64,000 nt of DNA, from NCBI GenBank assembly GCA_041396125.1, contig JAWKZG010000001.1:744001-808000 (forward strand). The letters are read 5' to 3'. Source of the stretch: JAWKZG01 sp041396125. GTDB lineage: Bacteria > Pseudomonadota > Gammaproteobacteria > Competibacterales > Competibacteraceae. Within the stretch, counting starts at the first letter, position 1, and every line of letters begins with the position of its first letter. Positions 35,879 through 45,048 of the stretch are shown in pieces. The notes under the pieces are model-generated. The model was not told the DNA's origin and made no database searches. It saw nothing but the letters and a program-made list of their open reading frames with translations. The translations under genes were made by a program, and so were the position numbers.

Positions 35879-37440
35879 GCGCTGGCCTCCGTGGGTGTAT
35901 CCGTTGGGTCAGGGGAGAGCGCATTGGCCATCATCAGTCCCAGGGTCTGTTTATCGGCACCGGCTGCGTCTATCGCGCCGACAATAGCCCCGCCGCACAA
36001 TACTATGATGCGATCACTCAAGGCCATGATTTCGTCCAGTTCGACCGACACCAGCAAAATTGCACAGCCCTGATCGCGTAAATCCAGTAACTGCTGATGG
36101 ATGAATTCAATGGCACCGATATCTACCCCGCGGGTGGGCTGACCGACCAGCAGCACCTGTGGCTGTTTGTCCAGTTCGCGGGCAATAATCAGCTTTTGCT
36201 GGTTCCCGCCGGAGAAATTAGCGGATTTTAGCTTCGGATCGGGTGGACGCACATCGAATTCGTACATGATGCGCTGGCAGTCGTCGCGGATCATACGGCC
36301 ATTGCTGAGCCAGCGGCCGTTGTAGCGGGGTGATTGCTGATAGCCCAGAATACTGGATTCGGCTGCGCTGAAGGTTTTGATCAGTCCCAGTCGCAGGCGG
36401 TCTTCCGGGATATGATTAACCCGCATGGCGCGCATGGTACGCGGACTGCCGGGTTGCTCGGGCGTCAGTACCTGACCGTTGACACTCAGCTGACCCTGAT
36501 CAAAAGCACGAATCCCCGACAATACTTCGAGTAATTCCGATTGCCCGTTACCGGAGACGCCGGCCACCCCCAGAATTTCGCCACCGCGCAGACTGAAACT
36601 GATGTCTTTCAGGCGGGCCACGCCCTGGCTGTCATAAAGGGTGATATGGTCTGCCCGCAGCAGTTCCGGGCCGGCCTGGACGGCGGATTTATCCAGTTGA
36701 TTGCTGACTTTGCGCCCGACCATCAGTTCAGCCAGTTGCCCGGCGCTGGTGGCGGCGGTGTCACAGTGTGCCACCATGGCACCCTGGCGCATGACCGAGA
36801 CCTGATCAGTGACATCCATAATCTCGCGCAATTTATGGGTGATCAGCAAAATCGTTACCCCCTGGGTCTGCAGTGCACGCAAAATACGAAACAGCTGATC
36901 GGCTTCCTGCGGAGTCAGCACACCGGTCGGTTCATCCAGGATTAAAATCTCGGCACCACGATACAGCGCTTTCAGGATTTCGACCCGCTGCTGCTCGCCG
37001 ACCGGCAGGTCACCGACAACAGCATCAAGATTAACCCGCAGATCGTATTCGCGTTCCAGCAGCTCCAGACTGGCGCGGGCTTTCCGTTTGCTGGTTCGCA
37101 GCAGCGCGCCCTGTTCCGCCCCCAGCATAACGTTTTCCAGCACACTGAACGTGTCCACCAGCATGAAATGCTGATGCACCATGCCGATACCGTGGGCAAT
37201 GGCATCCGCCGAGCTGCGGATACGCACGGGCTTGCCGGCACAGAGTATGCTGCCGCTGTCGGCTTCGTAAAAACCGTACAGAATGCTCATCAGAGTGGAT
37301 TTGCCGGCACCGTTCTCACCCACGATACCGTGGATACTGCCTTTGCGGACTTGAAGATTAACGTCGTGGTTGGCGCGCACGGCACCAAAGGTTTTATTGA
37401 TATTGCGCAGTTCGATAGCAAGCGTGGCGGAGGCCGTCAC
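35875..37440 (-). CDS. BMP-type nucleoside ABC transporter, duplicated ATPase
   Basis: A 521-residue protein with two ABC domains (RbsA/NupO type). The first has Walker A GENGAGKSTLMS and signature PVGEQQRVEIL. The second has the degenerate Walker A GVSGNGQSELLEVLSG usual in this family and signature FSGGNQQKLIIAREL. It powers the importer formed with the two downstream permeases and the binding protein encoded 144 bases upstream. Confidence 0.93.
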   Translation of the reverse strand: MTASATLAIELRNINKTFGAVRANHDVNLQVRKGSIHGIVGENGAGKSTLMSILYGFYEADSGSILCAGKPVRIRSSADAIAHGIGMVHQHFMLVDTFSVLENVMLGAEQGALLRTSKRKARASLELLEREYDLRVNLDAVVGDLPVGEQQRVEILKALYRGAEILILDEPTGVLTPQEADQLFRILRALQTQGVTILLITHKLREIMDVTDQVSVMRQGAMVAHCDTAATSAGQLAELMVGRKVSNQLDKSAVQAGPELLRADHITLYDSQGVARLKDISFSLRGGEILGVAGVSGNGQSELLEVLSGIRAFDQGQLSVNGQVLTPEQPGSPRTMRAMRVNHIPEDRLRLGLIKTFSAAESSILGYQQSPRYNGRWLSNGRMIRDDCQRIMYEFDVRPPDPKLKSANFSGGNQQKLIIARELDKQPQVLLVGQPTRGVDIGAIEFIHQQLLDLRDQGCAILLVSVELDEIMALSDRIIVLCGGAIVGAIDAAGADKQTLGLMMANALSPDPTDTPTEASA

Positions 37441-37523
37441 AGGTGACTCCTAAGAGATGACAGGATAGGCAGCTGACAGGGCGGGCCAGTGTTGTCCGAC
37501 TCATCTGCATACCTGGCTTGAAC

Positions 37524-37559
37524 CAGGGCGGCGGTTTCCGGGATAAATACGCCGCCCTG
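37524..37559 (-). terminator. Intercistronic hairpin after bmpA
   Basis: CAGGGCGGCG (37524-37533) and CGCCGCCCTG (37550-37559) form a perfect 10-bp GC stem around a 16-base loop, 25 bases after the binding-protein stop on the minus strand. No T-run follows. Hairpins here typically stabilise the abundant binding-protein message and reduce read-through to the ATPase genes (inference). Confidence 0.6.
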
Positions 37560-37584
37560 CCTGCTTAAAGTCTGCGGCTGCAGA

Positions 37585-38601
37585 TCAATCAGGGCACGAA
37601 TTATCGCTCATGTAATCGTGCACCGAGAGTTCGCCGCTGATGATTTTCTGGCGGGCTTCCGCCACCTTGGCTTTCATGTCCTCGGTGATCAGATCCTGGT
37701 TATGTTCGTCCAGCGCCCAGCCAATACCACCCTCGGCCAGACCAAGGACCTGGATGCCAGGCTGCCAGGTGCCGTCATAGGCGGTTTTGAAGGCATTATA
37801 AGCGGCCACGTCCACCCGCTTCAGCATGGACGTCAGCATGGTGCCCGGATGCAGGAAATTCTGGTTGGAATCCACCCCGATGGCGTATTTGCCGGCATCG
37901 GCAGCCGCTTGATAAACCCCGATACCGGTGCCGCCGGCAGCGGCATAAACCACATCGACGCCACGGTCAAACTGGCCCTTGGCCAACTCGCTGCCACGCC
38001 CCGGATCGTTCCAGGCAGACGGTGTGGTGCCGGTCATGTTCTGGATAACTTCGGTTTCCGGGCTAATGTATTTCGCGCCCTGTTCGTAGCCGCAGGCAAA
38101 TTTACGAATCAGCGGAATATCCATACCGCCGACAAAACCGACTTTGCCGGTCTGGGAGGCCATAGCGGCAATCATACCGACCAGAAAAGACCCTTCGTGC
38201 TCCTTGAAAACGACTGATTGCACATTGGGTTGTTCGACTACCGCGTCGATAATCGTGAAGCGCTGCTCGGGGAATTCCTGCGCGATCTTGTCAATGGCCG
38301 GAGCCTGGGCGAAACCTACCCCGAGTACCGGATCGGCACCACGCTGGGCCATCCGTCGCAACGCCTGTTCGCGCTGGGTTTCATTGGTGACCTCGAATTC
38401 ACGGTAAGCAACGCCGGTTTCCTGCTTGAACTGCTCGACGCCGTTATAGACGCCTTCGTTGAAGGATTTGTCAAATTTGCCGCCCATATCGAATACGACG
38501 GCGGGGCTGATGTCCTCGGCAGCGGAGGCTGTGTTAAGCCCCCCGGTAAGCGCCAGCGAGCTACTCAAGGCAAGCAGGGCGGATAGCAGGCGTGTTTTCA
38601 T
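37585..38601 (-). CDS. BmpA-family nucleoside-binding lipoprotein/periplasmic protein
   Basis: A 338-residue BMP/PnrA-family binding protein with a signal peptide (about 1-28, cut near ASAAED). AVVFDMGGKFDKSFNEGVYN is the family N-terminus, with the Asp and Phe that stack the base. GGMDIPLIRKFACGYEQGAKY and VVYAAAGGTGIGVYQAA complete the nucleoside pocket. There is no lipobox Cys at the signal end, so it is probably freely periplasmic. It is the first gene of the importer operon. Confidence 0.92.
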   Translation of the reverse strand: MKTRLLSALLALSSSLALTGGLNTASAAEDISPAVVFDMGGKFDKSFNEGVYNGVEQFKQETGVAYREFEVTNETQREQALRRMAQRGADPVLGVGFAQAPAIDKIAQEFPEQRFTIIDAVVEQPNVQSVVFKEHEGSFLVGMIAAMASQTGKVGFVGGMDIPLIRKFACGYEQGAKYISPETEVIQNMTGTTPSAWNDPGRGSELAKGQFDRGVDVVYAAAGGTGIGVYQAAADAGKYAIGVDSNQNFLHPGTMLTSMLKRVDVAAYNAFKTAYDGTWQPGIQVLGLAEGGIGWALDEHNQDLITEDMKAKVAEARQKIISGELSVHDYMSDNSCPD

Positions 38602-38719
38602 GGTGCATCTCCGTGTTGGTTTCGTGTTTATATTGGACTGTGCGGGTTATGCTGCAAGACGCCTAAATCTACCATCAAATTTCTGCTATTGTCATAAAAA
38701 AATAGGAGGGCAAGCTACT

Positions 38720-39610
38720 GTGACGGTGTTCAATTTTGGTTCTATCAACATCGACCATGTGTATCAGGTAGAACGCTTCGTGCGCCCCGGTGAAACGCTG
38801 GCCAGCCAGGCTTATCGGCGTGTGCTGGGTGGCAAGGGTGCGAATCAATCGATTGCACTGGCGCGTGCAGGTGCCAGCGTGCGCCACGTCGGTGCTATCG
38901 GTCAGGATGACCACTGGATTACCCAGGAACTGGCCGCGCTGGGCGTTGATATCAGCGCCATTCGTACCGTTACCGGCGTCAGCGGACATGCCATCATTCA
39001 GGTTGATCGGCAGGGCGAGAACTGCATTCTGCTGCATCCGGGCGCGAACGTGGAGCTGACGCCGGCCGATCTGGACAAACAACTGACAGAAGTCGGGACG
39101 AATGACTGGTTGCTGCTGCAAAATGAAACCAGCGCAGTTGCCGCTGCCATTGAGCTGGCTCATAGCCGTGGCTTGCGAATTGCGTTCAATCCCGCCCCGA
39201 TGACATCTGCCGTACGCAAACTGCCGCTGGAACAACTGGATCTGCTGATCGTCAATCAGCTTGAAGCGCGCCAGATCAGCGGCGAGGCGGATTCAGACCT
39301 GGCATTGCGTAAACTCGGTGCGCAGTTTCCCGACACCGCTTTCGTGATTACGCTGGGGCCGCGCGGTGCGCTCTATCTGCAGGGTGACGAACGGCACCGG
39401 GTACCGGGCCATAAAGTCAAAGCCGTCGATACCACCGCTGCCGGCGATACCTTTACCGGTTATCTGCTGGCACAGCTGGCCGCCGGCGAGGATGTCTTGC
39501 CGGCCTTGCAACTGGCTTGTTGTGCGGCAGCGCTGTGTGTCACCCGGCCTGGTGCTGCACCGTCCATTCCCAGTCGGGACGAGGTTCTGGCCTGGCAGAC
39601 GGGCGGGTAA
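38720..39610 (+). CDS. rbsK: Ribokinase (PfkB family)
   Basis: A 296-residue PfkB-family sugar kinase. GGKGANQSIALARAGA is the N-terminal sugar-binding motif and DTTAAGDTFTGYLLAQL holds the catalytic Asp and anion hole. The GTG at 38720 was chosen because AGGAGGG lies at 38704-38710; the open frame extends upstream to 38459 but overlaps the binding-protein gene without coding character. The nucleoside hydrolase gene begins 3 bases after the stop. Inference: it phosphorylates the ribose released by that hydrolase. Confidence 0.88.
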   Translation: MTVFNFGSINIDHVYQVERFVRPGETLASQAYRRVLGGKGANQSIALARAGASVRHVGAIGQDDHWITQELAALGVDISAIRTVTGVSGHAIIQVDRQGENCILLHPGANVELTPADLDKQLTEVGTNDWLLLQNETSAVAAAIELAHSRGLRIAFNPAPMTSAVRKLPLEQLDLLIVNQLEARQISGEADSDLALRKLGAQFPDTAFVITLGPRGALYLQGDERHRVPGHKVKAVDTTAAGDTFTGYLLAQLAAGEDVLPALQLACCAAALCVTRPGAAPSIPSRDEVLAWQTGG

Positions 39611-39613
39611 GGT

Positions 39614-40555
39614 ATGGCTAAAAAAATCATTATCGACACAGATCCGGGCATAGACGATGCGCAGGCCATACTGCTGGCTGCCAGTCATCCGGCCTTGCAG
39701 CTGATCGGGTTGACCACCGTATTTGGCAATGTGCCGGTGACGCTGGCCACCGCGAACGCCTTGCGTCTGACCGAGCTGATCGGGCAACCGATTCCGGTGG
39801 CAGTCGGTGCGGCCGAACCGGTGCAGCAAAACCCGCGGGCACATCCTGATTTTGTCCATGGTGCGGACGGTTTCGGCAATATCGACTGGCCGGCAGCGGC
39901 GCGACAGACCGATGACCGTACAGGGGCACAGTTTATTGTTGACAGTGTGCGGGCTGATCCTGGTGCGGTAACCCTGATCGCCATCGGTCCCCTGACCAAT
40001 CTGGCGCTGGCGCTGGAACTGGAGCCGCAACTGCCCGATCTGGTTGAACAGGTTATTGTTATGGGCGGCGCGGTATTCCGACCGGGCAATGTCACGCCGG
40101 CAGCCGAGGCCAATATTATCTGCGATCCGCATGCTGCCGAGCAGGTTTTCAGCGCGCCCTGGCCGCTCACGCTGGTGGGGCTGGATGTCACTATGCAACT
40201 GGTGCTGGAACGCGCCGTGCTGGCGCAGTTGCGCAACTCACGCTATGGCGGGTTTCTGCACGCCTCGGCGCAGTTTTACATGGATTTTTACCAGGCTCAG
40301 TACGGTGTGGACGGCTGTTTTGTGCATGACAGCGCGGCCGTTATGTACGCGATTGAACCGGCCTTGTTCAGTGTCGAGCAGGGGGCTGTACTGGCACTGA
40401 CCGAAGGCGTTGCCGTGGGCCAGACGCTGTTCGCCCCCGCCGCTGTCAATGATCCGCCCGGCCCCTGGAATGAGCGGCCGTCGCATCAGGTCTGCCTGCA
40501 GGTGGACCGTGAGCGGCATATGGCTTTAATGCTGGAGACGCTGGCAAGGGCATGA
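39614..40555 (+). CDS. Inosine/uridine-type nucleoside hydrolase
   Basis: A 313-residue nucleoside N-ribohydrolase. The calcium-binding signature IIDTDPGIDDAQA opens the protein; IGPLTNLALALE and VMGGAVFRPGNVTPAAEANI match the ribose- and Ca-binding loops. It splits imported nucleosides into base and ribose, linking the BMP importer to ribokinase. Purine or pyrimidine preference cannot be read by eye. Confidence 0.92.
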   Translation: MAKKIIIDTDPGIDDAQAILLAASHPALQLIGLTTVFGNVPVTLATANALRLTELIGQPIPVAVGAAEPVQQNPRAHPDFVHGADGFGNIDWPAAARQTDDRTGAQFIVDSVRADPGAVTLIAIGPLTNLALALELEPQLPDLVEQVIVMGGAVFRPGNVTPAAEANIICDPHAAEQVFSAPWPLTLVGLDVTMQLVLERAVLAQLRNSRYGGFLHASAQFYMDFYQAQYGVDGCFVHDSAAVMYAIEPALFSVEQGAVLALTEGVAVGQTLFAPAAVNDPPGPWNERPSHQVCLQVDRERHMALMLETLARA

Positions 40556-40617
40556 CTGCATGTCTTGCAGATGGCCCTGCAGCGGCCGATTGCAATAAAA
40601 GACTTACAATAAACGCG

Positions 40618-41373
40618 TTAACTCGCGAATTCCGGTTCCTGCTTTTCCAGCATCCGTTTCAGAGCAGTAAAGTGCCGCTCGGCGACTTTGGGTATTTCAT
40701 CGACCATCTGGGCGGCGGTTTTCTTGAGTACATTATCCGATAATTTACGCAGGGGCTGGCCGGTGGAGCGGGCCAGAATCTGAAACTGGCAGGCGCGTTC
40801 CAGATAGTACAGATCGTTAAAAGCATCGCGCACCGAGGGGCCGACAACGGTCACGCCGTGACTGGCCATAAACAGCACACTGGCATCCCCCATTTTGCTG
40901 GCGATGCGGTCGCCTTCATCGCAGTCCAGTGCCAGACCACCGTATACATCGTCATAGGCGACGCGGCCATAAAACGCCAGTGCATTCTGTTCGCACATTT
41001 CCAGCCGGCCATCTTCCAGCAAGGTTAACGCGGTTGCGTGCGGCATATGGGTATGCAGGACGCAGGTGGCGTGCGGCACTTTGACATGAATCCGGCTGTG
41101 GATGAAAAAAGCGGTGTCTTCGACCACATTATTGCCTTCCAGCACTTTGCCTTCTGCATCGCATAACACCAGGCAGGAGGCGGTAATCTCTGACCAGTGC
41201 CAGCCGTAGGGGTTGATTAAAAATCGGTTGCCGCGAATCACGCCATCATCGTCCGCGACGGCCAGCGAAAAATGGTTATCGACCCCTTCGTTCAGACCCA
41301 TACGGGCGGCCCAGCGTAGCGCTGCTGCCAAGTCGATGCGTTCTTTCCAGTGTGAATAGGTGGTATTTGTCAT
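40618..41373 (-). CDS. Class II aldolase/adducin-family protein
   Basis: A 251-residue zinc-dependent class II aldolase-fold protein. Zinc His ligands appear in CVLHTHMPHATAL, with a later His in FMASHGVTVVG. HSRIHVKVPHATCVLHTH places the usual phosphate-binding region. Members include fuculose- and ribulose-phosphate aldolases or epimerases, and adducin-like proteins of unknown role. It is convergent with the nucleoside hydrolase; sugar-phosphate chemistry is plausible given the island. Confidence 0.85.
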   Translation of the reverse strand: MTNTTYSHWKERIDLAAALRWAARMGLNEGVDNHFSLAVADDDGVIRGNRFLINPYGWHWSEITASCLVLCDAEGKVLEGNNVVEDTAFFIHSRIHVKVPHATCVLHTHMPHATALTLLEDGRLEMCEQNALAFYGRVAYDDVYGGLALDCDEGDRIASKMGDASVLFMASHGVTVVGPSVRDAFNDLYYLERACQFQILARSTGQPLRKLSDNVLKKTAAQMVDEIPKVAERHFTALKRMLEKQEPEFAS

Positions 41374-41432
41374 GCGTGAGTACCTTATTGGTTTTGGGTT
41401 CGGGTTTATTGCCAGACAGCCGCGACAGTTTA

Positions 41433-41987
41433 TTATTTACGCCATTTGATCGAGCAACCGATGCTTGGGGTTTGCTCGCTCGGGCCCTGGCCTGTTGTCG
41501 CGACTTGTACCATCGCTTCGAACAGTTCACGTTTGGCGTCCGGTGCTGCAGCTCGGGTGCCGCTGGCGTCCAGCCGACCCCGGTATTGCAGCTCCAGATT
41601 GGCGTTATAGCCGAAAAAGTCCGGTGTGCATACCGCGCCATACGCTTTGGCGGTATTTTGCGTTTCATCGAACAAATAGGGAAACGGAAACGCGAATTCC
41701 CGGGCGACCTTCTGCATGTTCTCGAACGAGTCTTCGGCATAGTCCTGCGGATCGTTCGACATGATGGCGACGCTGCCAATGCCATGCTGCTGTAATGCTG
41801 TGCAATCACGCACCAGGCGTTCACGAATGGCTTTGACATACGGGCAGTGATTGCAGATGAACATCACTAACAGCCCGTTGGGGCCCCGGCATTGTGCCAG
41901 CGTCCATATTTTGTCATCTACGCCGGGTAATGAGAAGTCAATGGCGGCGCGGCCGAAATCGCAGATAGGTGGGTTCAAACTGACCAT
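41433..41987 (-). CDS. Thioredoxin-family (AhpC/TSA-like) protein
   Basis: A 184-residue thioredoxin-fold protein. LLVMFICNHCPYVKAIRERL carries a CNHC redox centre, and YGAVCTPDFFGYN is the cis-Pro region. It resembles the YoxE-like 'thioredoxin family protein' common in proteobacteria, some of which have peroxidase or disulfide-reductase activity. No signal peptide is seen, so it is probably cytoplasmic. It lies 59 bases before the aldolase gene on the same strand. Confidence 0.82.
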   Translation of the reverse strand: MVSLNPPICDFGRAAIDFSLPGVDDKIWTLAQCRGPNGLLVMFICNHCPYVKAIRERLVRDCTALQQHGIGSVAIMSNDPQDYAEDSFENMQKVAREFAFPFPYLFDETQNTAKAYGAVCTPDFFGYNANLELQYRGRLDASGTRAAAPDAKRELFEAMVQVATTGQGPSEQTPSIGCSIKWRK

Positions 41988-42053
41988 GGCTATCTCTCGC
42001 TGTCTGGGAAGTGGGTTGGAAAAGCGTTTAGCCTACGCCAGCCGGCCGGGGTG

Positions 42054-43676
42054 TCAAGTGAGCAGTGGCAGGCGCAGGTCATTACAACGCCTTGAAGCCA
42101 GATAAGGGTTGGTAAAAGGGTCCCGATGAATATCATGTGCTGTCAGCAGTTGCCGGGTGCTGGCGCTGTTCTGGCAGGTGCCGTCCCAGTGCTCTGCCTG
42201 AAAGCTTGCAAACGGCGTATAAACCACTCGCCAGCCGCTGGCATGGGCAGCCAGACAAAGCGCCAGTGGCCAGTTGTCTACGCCTTCACACTGGGCCGCC
42301 AGTGTATTCAGTTTAGAGCCGGCTAGCGCCAGTGCGCCGTGTACTGCCAGACAATCGCGCAGTCGCCGGGCAACCGGGTAGCGCGCCAGTGGTCTGGCGT
42401 GAAAATCAGCCCGCAGGGTAGCGTCCGGCGCGAGGCTCAGACCTGCATGCAGAATATGTCCCCGCTGATCCAGAATGCGCCCGCCGACAACCCCGACATC
42501 GGCCCGCAGACACCAGCCGATCAGTTCTTCGATGCTTGCTTGATCGTCGATTTGTACGCTGTGCTCAAGCAAAACCACCGCATCATAGTCGTTGCTCGCA
42601 GCAGCCTGGACCTTGCGCCAGAGTGCAGGGCCGGCTGTCAGGTGCGTAAGCTGCCAGGCGGGTGACCAGGCGGGATGGCTGTCGCTGATCAGCAAGACAC
42701 GGGTGTGGACAGGGATTTGCCACTGAATCCGGTAATCGCCCGGCTCGGTTTCGGGGTTGTCGTCAATGGCCGCAAAGGCCTCGCCCCGCCGTGTCAGATG
42801 CTCGCGCAATGCCCGCTTGCCGGCTACAAAAATATGTGGCTTGAAGGCATTGCCCGCCATCGATTCGCTGCTTTCACGCCAGGTATAAAGCACACCGGGT
42901 ACATGCCTGATTTTGGCACCGCGATCCCATAGTCGCAGTAATAAATCATAATCCTGTGAGCCATCGCATTCTGGACGCATACCGCCGACAGCATGCCAGC
43001 TACTGCGGCGGATACACATCGGGTGCAGGATGTAATTGCACATTTCCAGCAGGCTGGGAGAAAACGCCGGCTTGAAATGATAGCGGTAGCGCAGACCGCG
43101 GGGCGATAAACGGTCTTCATCGGCATACAGCACATCCAGCACATCGGCTGGCGGCTGCTGTTGCATCCCGGCGCGCAGAGTGGCCAGTGCGTCGGGGTAC
43201 AGTAAATCATCGTGATCGAGCAGTAGCAGCCAGTCGCCGGTGGCGTGCTCAGCGCCCCGGTTGGTACTGGCGGCAATACCCAGATTAGCCTCATTGCGTA
43301 GCAATCTAATGCGCGTATCGCTGGCGGCCAGCTGGCTTAGAGCAGCGATACTGGCCGGATCGCTGGACGCATCATCAATCAGCAGCAGTTCCCAGTCACC
43401 GAAGGTCTGGCGGCGCAGCGAGTCGATCAGCTCACGCAGCCAGACCGGACGGGTGTTATAAGCCGGGGTCAGAATCGAGAAAACCGGCGAGCGATCAGAC
43501 GATGCTGCAGGCGGATCGAAACGGCGTTTATGTCGCAGCAGCCAGAGCAGATACAGCGGATCTTCCGCTCGCAGCCAGTAAAACGAATCGCGTTTCAGTG
43601 TGCGTGCGGCACGAAAGAAAAACGCGGTGAGCTCAGTCGCAGCGACCCGAATAAAAGACTTCCAGCTCATCGGCAT
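42054..43676 (-). CDS. Glycosyltransferase family 2
   Basis: A 540-residue protein with a GT-A domain from about residue 66 (FSILTPAYNTRPVWLREL; LLLIDDASSDPAS; metal-binding LLLDHDDLLYPDAL; YADEDRLSPRGLRY). About 230 C-terminal residues are not assigned. It probably adds a sugar to a cell-surface polysaccharide. Its first 44 bases overlap the end of the upstream glycosyltransferase; a GTG at 43655 is an alternative start that reduces the overlap. Confidence 0.85.
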   Translation of the reverse strand: MPMSWKSFIRVAATELTAFFFRAARTLKRDSFYWLRAEDPLYLLWLLRHKRRFDPPAASSDRSPVFSILTPAYNTRPVWLRELIDSLRRQTFGDWELLLIDDASSDPASIAALSQLAASDTRIRLLRNEANLGIAASTNRGAEHATGDWLLLLDHDDLLYPDALATLRAGMQQQPPADVLDVLYADEDRLSPRGLRYRYHFKPAFSPSLLEMCNYILHPMCIRRSSWHAVGGMRPECDGSQDYDLLLRLWDRGAKIRHVPGVLYTWRESSESMAGNAFKPHIFVAGKRALREHLTRRGEAFAAIDDNPETEPGDYRIQWQIPVHTRVLLISDSHPAWSPAWQLTHLTAGPALWRKVQAAASNDYDAVVLLEHSVQIDDQASIEELIGWCLRADVGVVGGRILDQRGHILHAGLSLAPDATLRADFHARPLARYPVARRLRDCLAVHGALALAGSKLNTLAAQCEGVDNWPLALCLAAHASGWRVVYTPFASFQAEHWDGTCQNSASTRQLLTAHDIHRDPFTNPYLASRRCNDLRLPLLT

Positions 43677-45048
43677 GTTCGGCCAGTGTTTTCATGGGTT
43701 GGATACCGGCGCGCATACGGTTGATAAAATCCGGCTCGCGCAGGGCCTGGCGCAGTTTGGTGGCAAGGTCTGCGGCGTTATCGGGTTCAAATAAAAGCCC
43801 GTTGTGACCGTCGTTGACGAAGTCGGGAATACCGCCAATGCGGGCACCCAGCACCGGTACGCCCAGCGCCAGCAACTCAAACACCACTTGCGGTGCGTTA
43901 TCCCACCAGATCGGCGCAACAACACCAAGATCTCTGTCTGCCAGCAGCTCCGGGATGTCGGCATAGCGGTAACCGTCCTGTATATGCAAGGCGGCCAGAC
44001 GTGTCTGCAAAGGCCGCCAGGCCGGTTCCAGACGGTCTATCTCGCGGGCATACAGCGCAAGATCAATCTGTTTCAGTTCGGCATCCTCTAATTGCGCCAG
44101 CGCCTGCAGCAGTAAGGGCAGGCCTTTGTAGGTGTCAGCCACGCCCATGAACACCAGCCGCAGTGGCGTTTGGGCCGGTTTTGGGGGGCGTGCCGGGCGG
44201 GCGCGGCCGAGTGCGGCAATAGCGCTGCCAATGGCATTGACACGGACTTTATCCGGCTGCAGGCCGTACTCGACATAAACCTTACGCACCCAGCTGGAGA
44301 CGGCCAGCAGCAGATCGGCCTGGTTCAGGCACGCGACTAACTCAGTCCGGCGCTGGCGAAAATCCTGCGCAGACACTGCTGCTCGAATGGGCGTTGCTGC
44401 CGCAGCCAGGGTAGCGGTAGACGGGCTTGCGATACGGCGCAAGCGCTGGGCCTGGGGCAGGTTGCGGATATAGTAAAGAATACGGCGGCGCAATTGCTGG
44501 CGCCAGCGGGAGGGCACTGCGGGCAGACAGTCCACGCAGCGCTGTCCCTGCTGGAAATCGGTGCATGGTGTGCGGTTTTGATAGAGCAGGTTCACCTGAT
44601 TACACAAGGGGTGATAATTATGCAGTGAATAAATCACCCGCGCGCCGGCCGCTTTTGCCAGCGGGATGCAGTGCCCGCTAAATCCCTCGATATTATTAAA
44701 ATGCACGATATCCGGCTGCAAGCGATCCAGTAAGCGCTGGAATATGGCCTCGATACGCGTTTCCTGTACATCGGACAAGGGCTTGTGCGCGTTGAAAAAG
44801 CCGGGGGCGATAATCGGCGAGTTGACGATTTCATAGCATTTGATGCCCTGAAACAAGCGCGCCCGCCGGAGTCGCGGTCGCAGCAGTGCGTCATAACTGT
44901 AGCCGGCGTTCACCGCGCTGACCTGATGGCCACGTTGCGCCAGCGCAGTCGCCATGGCCTGGACATAGACATTCACACCGCCGCCGGCTTGCGCACCCCG
45001 CCACAGTGGTGCCCAGTTAACAAAGAGTATCTTCATGTTCGGGTTCAA
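43633..45048 (-). CDS. Glycosyltransferase family 4
   Basis: A 471-residue GT-B glycosyltransferase. NWAPLWRGAQAGGGVNVYVQAMA is the N-terminal GT4 start (first 20 residues given in part), VVAPIWWDNAPQVVFELLALG the donor-binding E-x7-E-type region. A 100-residue insertion rich in Arg and Cys (near ADFQQGQRCVDCLP) follows the acceptor region. It overlaps the next GT2 gene at one end by 4 bp (ATGA) and the other GT2 by 44 bp, so the cluster is translationally coupled. Confidence 0.82.
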   Translation of the reverse strand: MNPNMKILFVNWAPLWRGAQAGGGVNVYVQAMATALAQRGHQVSAVNAGYSYDALLRPRLRRARLFQGIKCYEIVNSPIIAPGFFNAHKPLSDVQETRIEAIFQRLLDRLQPDIVHFNNIEGFSGHCIPLAKAAGARVIYSLHNYHPLCNQVNLLYQNRTPCTDFQQGQRCVDCLPAVPSRWRQQLRRRILYYIRNLPQAQRLRRIASPSTATLAAAATPIRAAVSAQDFRQRRTELVACLNQADLLLAVSSWVRKVYVEYGLQPDKVRVNAIGSAIAALGRARPARPPKPAQTPLRLVFMGVADTYKGLPLLLQALAQLEDAELKQIDLALYAREIDRLEPAWRPLQTRLAALHIQDGYRYADIPELLADRDLGVVAPIWWDNAPQVVFELLALGVPVLGARIGGIPDFVNDGHNGLLFEPDNAADLATKLRQALREPDFINRMRAGIQPMKTLAEHADELEVFYSGRCD

